In this document: piece after piece, positions 47,581 to 59,431 of the stretch
Layout: every line of letters begins with the position of its first letter
Numbering within the stretch: position 1 is the stretch's first letter
Assembly (NCBI GenBank): GCA_037074705.1
Contig: CM073591.1
Span: 158,379,032 to 158,443,031, forward strand
Source: Zhengitettix transpicula
Taxonomy: Eukaryota > Arthropoda > Insecta > Orthoptera > Tetrigidae
Length of the DNA: 64,000 nucleotides
Direction: 5' to 3'
Notes under the pieces: generated by a model
The model's database searches: none
The model's input: the letters and a program-made list of their open reading frames with translations, nothing else
What the model was told of the DNA's origin: nothing
Made by a program: the position numbers and the translations under genes

Positions 47581-47759
47581 AATTCAAATAACTGATGGAG
47601 CTGGTTAACCTAATATGCCTTTGCGAGATCTGAACCAGATAAATTAGAGGCACAATAATTTTGACTGTAAACAATAAAGCACATCAGCGGGTTTTTGTTG
47701 GAGAATTAAGAAATAAACCATTTGGTGGCAGGTCCACTTTAGTAGTAGAAATATTTATA

Positions 47760-48035
47760 GTTTAAGGATCGTACCCAGAATTCACCTAAAAGTGATGCAA
47801 GGAAAATCTTGCAGCAGGTAGGTCGGGCTCATGGTACTTGTTCCACATCATTCCGACGAGAAAAATGGGGTTTGCTTCTCTATGCCTCGACGAGCTTAGG
47901 ATGCAACTGGCCGACTGTATCAATACGATCAGTGGACAACTGTTACCATTTGCACAAGGTATGTGACCTCGGAGCATAAACCTCTGGAAACTGACCGAGG
48001 TTTCTCTACTTATGGGAAACGTTAATTGGAAGCCG
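47760..48035 (+). repeat. Rep1 copy, diverged and 5'/3'-truncated
   Basis: Begins at GTTTAAGGATCGTACCCAG and runs to GGAAACGTTAATTGGAAGCC. It keeps the middle of Rep1 (GCAGGTAGGTCGGGCT, CTTGTTCCACATCATTCCG, ATGCAACTGGCCGACTGT, GGTATGTGACC, CCGAGGTTTCTC) but with many substitutions, so it is older than the copies that follow. Confidence 0.8.
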
Positions 48036-48040
48036 GAGAA

Positions 48041-48166
48041 GATTTTTTTTTAGAGTAACAGGCTACATGAGGGTAATCCACATGGTGGCAACTCCCCTTT
48101 AATAGCAAAGGAAGGGATTTGAAAGGGGGGATGCGGAAGGGTAGAGGAAGGTAGCCAAGGGCTAAC
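48041..48166 (+). repeat. Rep1 copy, end fragment
   Basis: Starts with a T run (TTTTTTTT), then AGAGTAACAGGCTACATGAG and stops at CCAAGGGCTAACT, where the next copy's T run begins. About 125 bases. It looks as if the next copy inserted into or recombined with this one at that point. Confidence 0.85.
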
Positions 48167-48715
48167 TTTTTTTTTTTTTAGGGCAATAGGCTACATGAGG
48201 GTAATCCACTTAGGGCAACTCCCCTTTAATAGCATAGGAAGGGATTTGAAAGGGGGGATGCGGAAGGGTAGAGGAAGGTAGCCAAGGGTTAACTAGGGCC
48301 CCCGGGCTATATTTTAAGGATCCTACCCGGCATTCGCCTAAAGGAATGCAGGGAAAACCTTAGAAAAACCTGCATCGGGTAGGTCGGGCATTGGGTACTT
48401 GTCCCACGCCCTTCCGATAGCGGGAGAGGAGTTTGCTGTGGGGACGCAGCTTACCCCTCGCCATGCCTTGGCCTGTTTAGGAGGCAGCTGGCCGACTATT
48501 CCAATAGGAATAGCGGACAACTCTTGCCGTATGCCCAAGGTCTGCGACCCCGGAACATACACCTCTCAAAACAGACCGAGGTGCCTCGGCATGTGGGAAC
48601 CTTAGTTCAAAAAAAAACAGAAAGATGTGAGAGCATCCCCAAAGGTAGCCCCCGCCAGAGCTCTCTGGGAAGGTTCACCTGCGAGAAATCCTCTCGCAGG
48701 CTTCCTTTCCAAGGG
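48167..48715 (+). repeat. Rep1 copy, best full-length example
   Basis: Reference copy, about 540 bases. Plus order: T12, GGGCAATAGGCTACATGAGG, GGTAATCCAC, ATAGCATAGGAAGGGATTTG, AGGGGGGATGCGGAAGGGTA, AAGGTAGCCAAGGGTTAACT, GGGCCCCCGGGC, GGATCCTACCCGGCATTCGC, CTGCATCGGGTAGGTCGGGC, TTGTCCCACGCCCTTCCG, GCCTGTTTAGGAGGCAGCTG, CTCTTGCCGTATGCCCAAGG, CCCCGGAACATACACCTCTC, CCGAGGTGCCTCGG (a 6-bp hairpin), AGAGCTCTCTGGGAAGGTTC, then CCTGCGAGA and TCTCGCAGG as a 9-bp hairpin at about 48680-48699. Read from the other strand it starts with that hairpin and ends in a poly(A) run, as expected for a retroposed RNA. No A or B box, no long frame shared by all copies. Confidence 0.92.
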
Positions 48716-49075
48716 CTAACTAGGGCAGCTGGGCGGTTTAAGGATCCTACCCGGCAATTCGCCTACAAGTTATGCATGGAAAACCCTAGAAAAACATGCA
48801 TCAAGTACGATGGGCATTTGGTACTTGTCCCAAGCCCTTCCGATGAGGGAGAGGGGTTAGCTGTGGGTCGCAGCTTTCCCCTCTCCGTGCCTTGACCGGT
48901 TTAGGAGGCAGCTAGCCGCACATTCCAATAGGAAACGCGCACAACTCTTAACGTTGCGACACCGGAAGATACACCTCTCAAAGCAGGTCGAGGTGCCTCG
49001 GCATGTGGGAACCTTAGTTCAAAAAGCAGAGAAATGTGAATGCATCCCCAAAGGTAGCCCCCGCCAGAGCTCTCT
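48716..49075 (+). repeat. Rep1 copy, truncated
   Basis: Joined directly to the preceding copy. Starts at the GGGCAGCTGGGC/TTTAAGGATCC part, lacks the T-run third, and goes to CCGCCAGAGCTCTCTCATCA, where it departs from the family before the hairpin. Carries a small deletion around TTAACGTTGCGACACCGG. Confidence 0.85.
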
Positions 49076-50548
49076 CATCAGCCCGAGAAGAAAGCATCAG
49101 GAAGCCCTCTTCTTCTCTGCTGTAAGGATCCATCTGCGGGAGCTTATCTGTTAAAGACCAGTTCCCAGAGGGTCTGTTTTTATTAAGCTTCGGTGGATAT
49201 GTGTAGGGTGTATTCAGTTTCCAACAGAATGATTCATGACTCTGAATGATTCTCTAGCGTTTCTTCAATTGAAGTAAAATGACGAACTTATCGTAATAAG
49301 GCGACGTCAAAGTTTCAGATTCTATTAGCAGATTGAACATTCAAGAAGATAAATTGGAGTTTTAACATTTAATGGCCAAAATATGGAGTCGGGTCATACA
49401 TATATTAGTTTACAGTCAACAACTAAATAATAAATAAATCGACTGTTTCTAAAAGCCTCGATAGCCGTCTTCTGAACTGGACGGAATTTTGTATTTTTTT
49501 AAGGAGTGTCATGACCCATGTTACAATTTTTCCCCATTTTTATCACTTTTTAGTCTTTATTTCGTATCTCTACTTTTTAACTCCATAGACACCGGAATTC
49601 CCGAAAAATGTACCTTCTCTGTTTCATACTACCATTGTCAAAAAAATTCAAATATAAGTTGAGTCAAGGAAATTAAAGAGACATAATCGAAGTAATTTTT
49701 AATGCATTTAAAATGTGATAGAAACAAAATTTCCGTGGTGGAAAGTCTCAATTGTACGATTGCCACAATTTTTCTTTTTTAGAGAAGTTTCATCTTCGCT
49801 GTCTTGTGAAGAATAGCGTTCGCTCTTAATAAAATATAAAATCGAAATGGAATCTTGACTCCAAACAAATTCGGGGCTCAAAATATATCAAAACTAAAAT
49901 TATCATCAAAAGCAGAATTTTTGAGTTTAAAAATGTGTATACTAGATTAATAAATTAAAAGTAAACAAGTAAATACGAATAAAAAGCACTATTTATTTGT
50001 ACATTTTTGATGTTGATTTTATCATAGAGAGGGAAGCGAAATATTCAAGTTATACTAGATCATTTTCTTTACAGACTAAATGTTTATTGTTATTTCCGTT
50101 TGTTTGTTTGGTTCGAGGGAAATAATTGTTTGAAATTTCTTTATGGTATGATTATCGTTTTTATGGTCCTGAAGGTTCCTAAGCTTTACTTACTAACGAA
50201 AGTCTCAAATTTCTAACAAGTATTGAATTGAAGTAAAGCCATCCCCAATATATCAATAACATGGAAGCCTATCATCTGTACAGGTTTCAGACTAGCACGA
50301 GACCAGGATCAAAGTCTCGAGTTAATCACATAGTCTGATGATATTAGCTAGTGTGTTACATCAACCTCAATTAAGACTGATAGTAGAGCAAACACACAGA
50401 GTAAACTAAATCACTAAAGCTTATTGACGTTCAATGTGGAAACATAAATAAAATTTCTTGAAGTAAAATTTAAATAGTTACACAATCATTTAAAATAATT
50501 TAACGTAACACTTGTAATTTACTGCAGGGTCATATAAATACTTTAAAG
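49076..50548. other. No recognised gene
   Basis: The first 70 bases are GC-rich and may be the remains of a Rep1 end. The rest is AT-rich. Nothing recognised. Confidence 0.4.
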
Positions 50549-51450
50549 ATATCATAGATAGATTTATTCACCATTAGCCCTCTAAAGAGGAAATAGGATT
50601 CGTCACAAATGTACAGTAGATAAATTACATATAAACATATAATACACAAAAACACACACAAAAATTCATATCTGTTTACATTTGTCTAGTCACTACAATC
50701 ATACACACTATATTTAGGAAACACGCACACGACACTAATCACTTCCTGGTATTCATCTCCTGTCGCTAGGTACGGAGGGATGTCGTCATAGATATTTACT
50801 AAAACAGAAAGCAGAGGCAGGAAAACAGAACCAAAAGGGGAAAACTGGACAAACTATTTACATATTTATAGCATATTCGGCAATTTTGTAGGCAAGGCAC
50901 TTCAATGAATGTGAGATCGATTCAAAAATTCGTGTACGGAGTTATAAGTTTCATTTACAAGGAACGTTTTACACTCCTTGACGAATTATTTGTAGTTGTT
51001 GATGTTCCTTACATGATCAGGAAGGCTGTTAAATAGTGCGATACCGGAATAATGAACGCTAGACTCATAGAGACTGAGGCTGTGCTTGTCAGGCCTGAGA
51101 ACTGAACGGTTTCTTGTGTCGTAGCCATGATTGTCCCCGTTACTTGCAAAAAGGTTCATGTTGCGTTTAACAAATTTTAGTATTTCTAATATGTAAGCGC
51201 TAGGTAGAGTCAGAATATGAAGTCTTTTGAACAGAGGTCTGCAGCTTTCTCTAGCATCTGAACTTGATATAATTCTAATGGCTCGTTTTTGCAGTTTGAA
51301 AACATCCACACTACGAGAACAATTGCCCCAGTTGGTAATACCGTAACACATATGTGAATGATAGAAGGCAAAATAGACTAGTGAAGCAGTCTTGGTATCA
51401 ACTTGTTGCGTCAATAGTCTCAATGAGTAACAAACAGAACTAAGTCATTT
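50549..51450 (-). pseudogene. 5'-truncated LINE: end of ORF2 plus 3' UTR
   Basis: Minus strand from about 51450: LSSVCYSLRLLTQQVDTKTA, then FYHSHMCYGITNWGNCSRSV, FKLQKRAIRIISSSDARESC, YDTRNRSVLRPDKHSL and YSGIALFNSLPDHVRNINNY. This is the region after the reverse-transcriptase domain (the YG-x-WGN, LQKRAIR and NSLP motifs) found in Jockey/CR1-group LINEs. The frame is open for about 145 residues, so this copy is younger than the one at 24800, but a stop (K*LSS) lies just before the start and the RT domain is missing. The 3' UTR goes on for about 430 bases to GAGGGCTAATGGTGAATAAA and a short TCTATC tail at about 50552. The same 3' end occurs at 42938-43075. Confidence 0.85.
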
Positions 51451-54400
51451 AATAACTTGAAAACAACTTAGTTATTTAATACTGAGATACTTATAAAATA
51501 TAAGTTCCGGACGCAATAACAGACAGAGATTCTGAAGTAGTTGTAGAAGGGATATAGGACTGGATACAATTCAGGAAAGATTATGTCAACGGGAAAGTGT
51601 CTACACACGAAATTTGAAACGATAGCGGTTTTTTTTCGAAGCAAATATTTGTCAGTTGTTCATTATATTTTACTACGGTAATGATCATGTCGAAAAGTAT
51701 ACATATTCAATTGAAGCGAATCTACAACCCATCAAAAAATTTAATTTGTTCCTACAGAAGGGTAAATTTCAATTTTCAGTAATATATTTTTTCCCCCCAA
51801 CGAAGTGATACCGCAGTACGTCATCTGAATAGTACTTGCGCTTTAAATTCTCTTCCGGTTTTCGTTCGATTTTTTCGTTATTCAAGCTAATTCTAGGAAG
51901 AAGTCATTGTAAATGGTCACAAATAGCGAAAACCGAGGCTATGACAATCGGCTCACTGACAAAATTAAAAAATATATTGTTTAAAGCACGAGTAACATTT
52001 TAATTCATTTATATTACTCTTCAGTTTTGGTCTCTTCCTTTTAATATAAATATGTTTTATTGGAGGTTAATGTCTCATGTATTGTCAACGTGATCTTTAT
52101 GTGTCACGATAGTTCATTTACGTGAATATATCATATAGTTCAGTGCTACATTTAATCAAATTTAATTCATGCGCCATACGGATAAACAGACGATGTTTCT
52201 GACATTAAATGCATCATAAATACATGTGAATTGCATATTCTCAAACACAATGGTCGTTGAAAATATAAACGAGGCGTAATAATTTTAAGATTCTATTAAA
52301 CCTTAATTCCATATACTAACGTTTTCTTTGTTTTCCATACCGTCAATCGGTAGAGATATTTGCCCATGTATGAAAATGATTTTGTCCAGAGAATTTAAAT
52401 TGTAGTTCATTTTATAGCGATTTTTTGTTTTCTTATATAATTTTTTCCCTGAGTGTAAGCACGAATTTTATTTCTTGAAATGGGGAATTACTAAATAATC
52501 TTGTGCAATTTGGAAATGGAAATTATTAAACTAATGGTAACTCAAGTAAATGATAGAGAATGAAACAATACTGTTACGAGAATATAAAATTATGTTCTGA
52601 TATATTGAACAATACAAAACTCAGTTCATTTTAAGAGCAGAGTGCGGATTATTCTTAGTAAGGCCTAAAGAATCATCCGAGGACAACATTGCGATACTCT
52701 TCATACTTCGATAGAAAAGGGTATATAGCCATTGTTTACAACGATAATATTAATGGTGGATTAAAGGGGAAAGATGGTTCACGCGTGTGGCTGTTAAATA
52801 AACCAGAAAGCTAAATAAAAAATAACACGGTCCGAATGTGTTTCTCTGCACACTTCACCTATAATTAAATTAAAACAATATTCCTCATGCAATGAACTGA
52901 AATTCATTTATTTTTTCTGAGAATAATAATTAACAATACTGTCAGTTAATATTAAAATTTGTGTTATTGGTTTGATGAATTCGACAACTCTTTTTTTCCC
53001 ATTTCGTACCATTTTTAATTATGTGATGTATTCACTATTCTCGCATTCTTCTTTCTATACGTTACCTTTCTATACGTTATGCTTATTTGTTTTGCTTTCT
53101 GCCCAAAATTCTGCAAAGAGTTCTTCACTTTGTCATATTTTGTATAACTTGGCCATTCATCACTTTCACAGCTCATTTTGTGTAGCAACATCATGGAAAG
53201 GTTTCAGTATTCTGTTTCCGGTCTAGACAAATTAATAGTTTCAAAATGTCAGAAAAATAAGTATTAATAAAAATTATCTTCTTCACGTTAACTATCCGTT
53301 ATTTAAGGTTTTAATTTATCGCATGAGATTTTTTTTCAAATAATCTTATGTTTTCTTGGGAAGACACTGTAAACTCATACTAACTATACATTTGCTATCG
53401 CACAGATTAGCAGCATCCAGCATTGGAGCTTGCATATAGGAAGAGAAATGGGTTCGCTCACGCGTGTCTCATTACAGCAGTGTTTGCCTATAGATGGATG
53501 GATGGTAAGCCCAAACAGTCTCGTTAACACAAGTGTACACATACATACACAGCTATCTGTGCTGCTTTGTGCTCCGGAAATGAACAACTCTCTTCGTGAC
53601 GCCATACATTACACGTCTCCTTAGTCCATGCAAACAAACATCGATCCTTCGATACCCAAGGTTAGTTGAAACACTTTTAAATATGCTGTTTCTTGCACAA
53701 TTCATGCGATTAATTTAAATTAAAGATAACGAATTAAAATCAAACTGCTGGTTTAATCGGAAGTATGGTTTACACCCATGACGCTGTGGTTAACGATCTT
53801 TTTCTCTCAGAAAACAGTATGTGTACTTTAAGTAAGGTAATGGATATTTTCAGCTGCGTAATGGAGTCTTTCATAGAATTTTGTGAGAGAATGCTTCAAA
53901 CTCTTCAAAGAATTATATAGTGCAAAAATATAGAAATAAAGCAGAAGCATATGTTTAAATATGGTTTCTCATTAACAGCGCCAGGTTGTTATGTGGTAAT
54001 TTTAATCATAAAAATACAACTGAAATTTTTTAGAAAACTCAAAGATTTAATTATTATTTTTATTTACTTTTGGCCATAGATATCTCTTTGACATAAATTA
54101 TTTTCCGTTACGAGGCATTGTTACCATCCGTTTACTTCGTCAGTTTTTGCCAAGAACTAGATTATTCATGATCAGAGTAGCAAGCACGAAACATATAATT
54201 TTGACTGAGGTTGTCGTTTATTTATCTTAAAAATTTATTGTATTTTGGAGAGCATTATAAATTAATAGTCATTTGGAGAATAATTAAATAATATGTATTT
54301 CAATTATGTTCCGTAATGAACGTAATTGTCGTTCGGAGATCAAGAACGACACATATTTTGACCGACGGAGTCATCTAAGTGTTAATTTAACTGATTTGTA

Positions 54401-54470
54401 GCCTAACTTTTATGGAGATAAGTTTTAGTTTTCGTTTGAAGATCAGAATTATAAGTTATTTTATTACACA
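51451..54470. other. No recognised gene
   Basis: AT-rich. Frames of 64-84 residues (52972-53226 plus, 53384-53605 minus, 53430-53624 plus) match nothing I know. A GC-richer patch lies at about 53400-53640. Confidence 0.4.
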
Positions 54471-55078
54471 CTAGCTGGGTGCCCGGCGTTGCTCGTGTAC
54501 TTATTTATATAAACTCGAAAAAGTATTTAATTGAATGCTTAAATATATTCCTTGAGTATTTCAGGATATAATTGTCAATTGTCACTCAGTCTTCATACAT
54601 TACGAAATATTACATTGATGAAATTGATAGCTAGACTCACAACTAATATAGCGCGAAAATTAACTTACATTTTCCGCAAGGATGGTAAAGTAATTCGTAT
54701 TCTTCTTTATTACCATTCGATGGAGTATTGCTGTATAAAGTTATACTTTTTATTTAAAGAACATATTTCTGCTTTATTTCATTGCTAATAAAGGAAATAT
54801 TTCCTTTGTTCGTTGCGTAGTAACGTCTCTCTCTCGCGTGACGTCATTGTCTCTTGGCGCGCAGTAATTTAATATTTAATGATCACGGTTTTTAATTATA
54901 ATTCTTTCCACATGTATGCTAGGCGTTTCTCACCCTCACAGTACCGTTTCTCGTATTTTGAAGAATATGTGTACCAATTTTTGTTGCATTCTGTCCACGC
55001 GATAAAATTTGTATAAAGAACAACGTAAATACATACATACATACATACAAATATACATAATTTTTTATTATATAGAAG
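54471..55078 (+). mobile_element. Retroposon-like element with (ATAC)n tail
   Basis: Starts ACTAGCTGGGTGCCCGGCGT followed by TGCTCGTG, sharing the CCCGGCGTTGC head of the element at 10480. The body has GTGTACCAATTTTTGTTGCA and TCTGTCCACGCGATAAAATT (about 54970-55010), phrases typical of non-coding insect retroposons, and it ends in ACATACATACATACATACA followed by AATTTTTTATTATATAG. A 5' GC-rich head plus a microsatellite tail fits an RTE-like LINE derivative or SINE. A 78-residue frame inside (54552-54788) is not recognised. Class assignment is inference. Confidence 0.6.
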
Positions 55079-57536
55079 ATTTCAATGATCGATAGCCTAA
55101 TTTACAGACAACCAGACTGGACCACATCATCGGGATTGCCATTTTTGAACGCCACCGGCGACCGGAGACTACGTTGTGATCCTGGACAGAATGTTTTACG
55201 TTGTTGGGAAGTAACTGCTTTGTAAACAACTGCCATGTTATTTTTTCTTCCTTATAAAGTGACAATCAATATATTTTTTTTTCCTGAAAGGCCTATCTAA
55301 AATACAATTTGCATTTATTTTAGGTGTGAAGGTGATAAAATAATTTTTAATTTGCCCCTACATCATTTCATTTGATTAATAATTTACTTCCAATAAAGAA
55401 AAATTATAAAGTCATAGTTAATGATCACTACTGCAAACTATTTTCACCATTTACTTCCCATAGCAAAATTTATATAAACAAGGGATTATTCCACGTAAAA
55501 GGTATTTCCACGATGATTTAAAAAGTACTGATTTAAAGTTCCTAAGGCCATACTTTCGAATTTTTTAACTTTGTGATGTGAAAGAAGAATTGAGAACATG
55601 GATACCAATAAAGAATATGGAATTTTCAGGTGTCACTAACGAATAAACAGTTCGATGGATGTTCTGTCTTCGTCGGATTTTGATGAAACGGTGAATCATC
55701 GAAAAGTCACATATTCGTCAGAGAATCCAGGTACTGTTTTCTTATACCGAAATAAAACGCTGGTAGCTCTCTTCTCTGACACTGATACCAAACACGATCT
55801 CTTGGCTTGGTGCAAAGCCATTCGTCATGCATTTTTAATGTAATAAATACTGAAACTGGTTTATGGAAGTTTCACACTTGCTTTCCGAATATTGGAGAAT
55901 CTTTCCATTCCTCGTGAAGTTATTACAGCCGTGGTATCCCCTTTCCTTCCGCCGACTTGGATCATACTTAAGTTAAAAAGGGAAACGTAGTAAACCTCAT
56001 ATTCAATTGCATTCTAAACAGACGTGTTTAAATGTCATAATCTCTGGCATTTAATACTTTAAAAACACAATTTCTTCCCATTAGTTTGATTGTTCAAAAT
56101 ACATATGTTGAAGATTCAGCATACTTGTAATATTCATCTCGCCGCACCGAGTATATTATACTTATTAATTCAGAATAATTGACATCTGATTATATCACTT
56201 GATGATTTTATCGTTGCCTATGTAATACTTAAAAGTATATGTTTATAAACAAGGTAAACTAAACTAAAATAAATAATTTTTCTCGTTTTAAATTTTAACG
56301 TTACGTAGCTATAATACTCACATCCTAATATCGCAATGAGTTCCGCAGTACATATTTCTACAAATCTGTAATTCTTTCTCCAATGCATTTAAATGAAATA
56401 TTTATTGATATTTTTTGTTAACAATAATTTAATGATTTTCGGAAGAATTTGAATCATATAATTTACAAATAAGAGAACAATTTTCTGGGTTTGCCTTCAC
56501 TAATTAATGCTTTAAAAAATAAATAAGGAAGTAGATTAAATTCGTATACAACTCCTCCAAAAAAGTGTCAATATGAGCTGCAAATTCTAGGGAAAAGTTT
56601 TTGACAGAATTTTCTAACAACATATTAACCCATGTGAAAATTAAACAAAATTTATTAAACTTGGTTTAGAATTATTGATCGGATTTTAGAATAAATTTGC
56701 TGATTTGCTCATGTAGGAAATTCTCAACAACCCCTGCATGAATATTTTGCCTTACGACATTTAAGCGCCAGAAAGCCGTGTGTAAACGCTGGCATCCATG
56801 CCACGACAAATATTTGAATAGCTGGCTTTCAGGAGACCAAATTTACTTAGGATGATTAGCATCTTGTCTCTTCCCCAATCACAGAACTAAACAAGGATTG
56901 CTTCCTGTACAACAGAAAATTCCTGCAATAACAAAGGTCATGAATAGGTAATTCAACAGGATTTGTTGAATTTGTTATTCTTACAATTTCACCAGTTATT
57001 TTAATAGAAATTTTTCGCGAGATTTGGCGTTTTGAGTTTTTTTTGGGTTACCCATCGTTTCATAAAAAAAAGTGAGATTAGATTAACCAAAATTTCCAGA
57101 TATAAAATTTAGTTTAATATTTTTCAGGGATGGAAAAACTCGTCGGAACTTCAAAACAGAATAGAAACACGTTATTAATATACCCGCGGAAATTTACTAT
57201 TAGATCAAAACTAATAAATAGATCTGTGTTAAACTTAAAAAAGTATTTTTTTGGACTTTTCTAAATAATACTAGTTGATTAATGTTTCCTTATATAAACG
57301 AACAAACCAGCCAAAAATGGTCATAAATATATTTTAATACAATAAAAAATAGAAATAAATAATAATCAAATAAAAATTGGCACGAATTATCGTTCGTTTT
57401 TGGAACCTCTTTAAGTACAAATATTTAAATTTTACTAGTCTGAAAAGAAATAATTTATAAAAATATCGATACATAATTAAAATATTTTTAAAGTGTGTGC
57501 TTTATTCACAAATTGCAACAAAAAAATGAATTATAC
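55079..57536. other. No recognised gene
   Basis: AT-rich. A 62-residue plus frame (55655-55843) is unassigned. No repeats shared with the window recognised. Confidence 0.4.
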
Positions 57537-57884
57537 AAAAGAAACGCAAGAAGCTTACATTCAAAGCGTTGTCATATAGGCCATGTAACTTATTTAAATA
57601 AAGGATCAGAATGGAAAAATCTCCCTGTGACCGGGAATCGAACCCGGGTTTCCCGATTGGTTCAGATGCGCTCAACCGAGTCTACTCCATGCGCGGCACG
57701 GTATTTCACCATCCATTGTTATAGGCAAAGACTGGCTTCACATACAACTCTACATATCGCAATCCTCACTGCCAACCATCGGACTCAATGAAGGATCATA
57801 TTACTGTGAATTGATCAATGGCGTATTAGTTTAATTCAAAAGAAACGTAGAACGTTTACATTAGAGACTCAGCCATATAGGCCA
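57537..57884 (-). mobile_element. tRNA-derived SINE with duplicated tail
   Basis: On the minus strand a tRNA-like head reads GCGCATGGAGTAGACTCGGT, then TGAGCGCATCTGAACC and CCCGGGTTCGATTCCCGGTC. The last part is a perfect T-arm (CCGGG-TTCGATT-CCCGG) and Pol III B box (57634-57644 on plus). The presumed acceptor arms do not pair, so this is not a working tRNA. About 50 bases further on the minus strand lies GGCCTATATGACAACGCTTT to CTTGCGTTTCTTTT (57537-57583). A diverged copy of that same segment occurs upstream (57838-57884), so the structure looks like a SINE whose tail occurs on both sides of the head, i.e. a tandem or dimer with one head lost. Confidence 0.7.
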
Positions 57885-59423
57885 AGAAAAATTTTTAATT
57901 AAACGAAAATGCACGAAAACTATTAAAATAATCATCGTAGTTCAATATATATTTAATTATATAGTTTCAAATGAATGTGATATTAAATTAAACACAGAAA
58001 TTCCAACGCATCATAATCATCAGTTTCTTTAAATCTTGCTGCTTCCATACATTAGAGCCTAATATATATTTTCTGGCGACGCCACAATTCTCAGTGAACG
58101 ACTTTTCACAAGGAATGCGTCAAAGACTCTTGTTATGGAGTGTCTCCGACCCATCTCTATCACACACTGACACTATGAGTACCACTGCTGTATCTCTCCC
58201 AAAAAATTGGAAGAATTTAGCCTCACTCCCTACGTGCAGACGATGGTTATCATAGGTAATTAACACGATATTCATAGTGCTACTGGTTTTGGAGTCCATG
58301 TTTCCTGGGAGAGGCACCACCCAAAACGCAGTGGTTTAACGGCAGCCTACGATGGGACAGCAATTTAATTGTACAGTGAAACGTGATGACGATGGGTGTT
58401 GCAGTGAGCCGATTATTTCTTCCCGGATGGCAGTTGCAGATATGACGGGTCAGTTATATCGACCGGAATTTTGAGGATGAATGTGGTTGACTTCACGTTT
58501 CGATGGGCAGCTATCTGTCACATTCTAATGAATCAAGTGTCTGGATATCGCATGATTCGACCAACCTGCCATATGGAGACGATCCAACTTGATATCATGC
58601 TGAAACATTACAGTTAAGTTTTATTTATTTATGGTTACCTTGTCGAAGAGTGCTTTATATTTTTATTTGAGAGTATTCCTTTCCATTATTTGTAATATTC
58701 TTTTTTATCCACATTAGGCTTGAACCTTAGATATTTTCCTATTGGTTTACGAAGCGCACACACATGTATCGCCAGAAAGAATGTACATATAAATGCTGGT
58801 CCGAGTCAGAAGAAAGTTAGTAGTTTAATCACACATACTTTACAAAGAGATAACTACCTTTATCCTGTACACTGCTCTTACCACGAGTCATTTTTTGATG
58901 TCTATTGGACAATTTTTTACGTAATTAGCGTGTTAAAATGGCATCTATATTCTTTCATCCAACAAATTTTTGTATATTTTTCTTATTTCAATAACAGTAA
59001 TTACCAATTTAATACTTCGCCATGTCTGATTTGTCAATTTGAACGAAAAATGCCTTCAGGCACGGTCGCAGTAAGAACCCATTCACCAAGTAAAACAATT
59101 AATATGCTTATTATCATCAATATGATTAATAGAAACATTTCCGATTGTGTAAGTGTAAAGTCCAAGATTAATAACAGACTGTATTTGCACTTTTCTCTAA
59201 GACTGTGTTTTTAAATTTCTGTAATTAATATTAGTGTATTGTAAATTAAACAGTAATATCGTAAATTATTTTATTATCAGTTAATAAATTAAATACCATA
59301 AAATAAAATCTATTTTGATTCACCTATTTATTTACAGTGAAAAAATAGAAATAATAGTCGATGTTTGTAAATAGAAGGTTTTTATAGATGAACCAGTTTT
59401 ATTAAATCGAGAATATGTACATT
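57885..59423. other. No recognised gene; balanced-composition patch at 58060-58620
   Basis: The patch at about 58060-58620 is less AT-rich and free of a recognisable domain. A 164-residue plus frame (58720-59214), the longest unassigned frame here, has a composition rich in Ser, Tyr, Phe and Asn typical of translated AT-rich DNA, and I do not consider it a gene. Confidence 0.4.
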
Positions 59424-59431
59424 TATATATA

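Noticed and set aside
57601..57700. Functional tRNA gene on the minus strand
   Set aside because: T-arm and B box are perfect, but the acceptor arms do not pair and the sequence is embedded in a SINE-like structure.
58720..59214. 164-residue open frame as a gene
   Set aside because: Composition is that of translated AT-rich DNA, no domain is recognised, and there is no supporting context.
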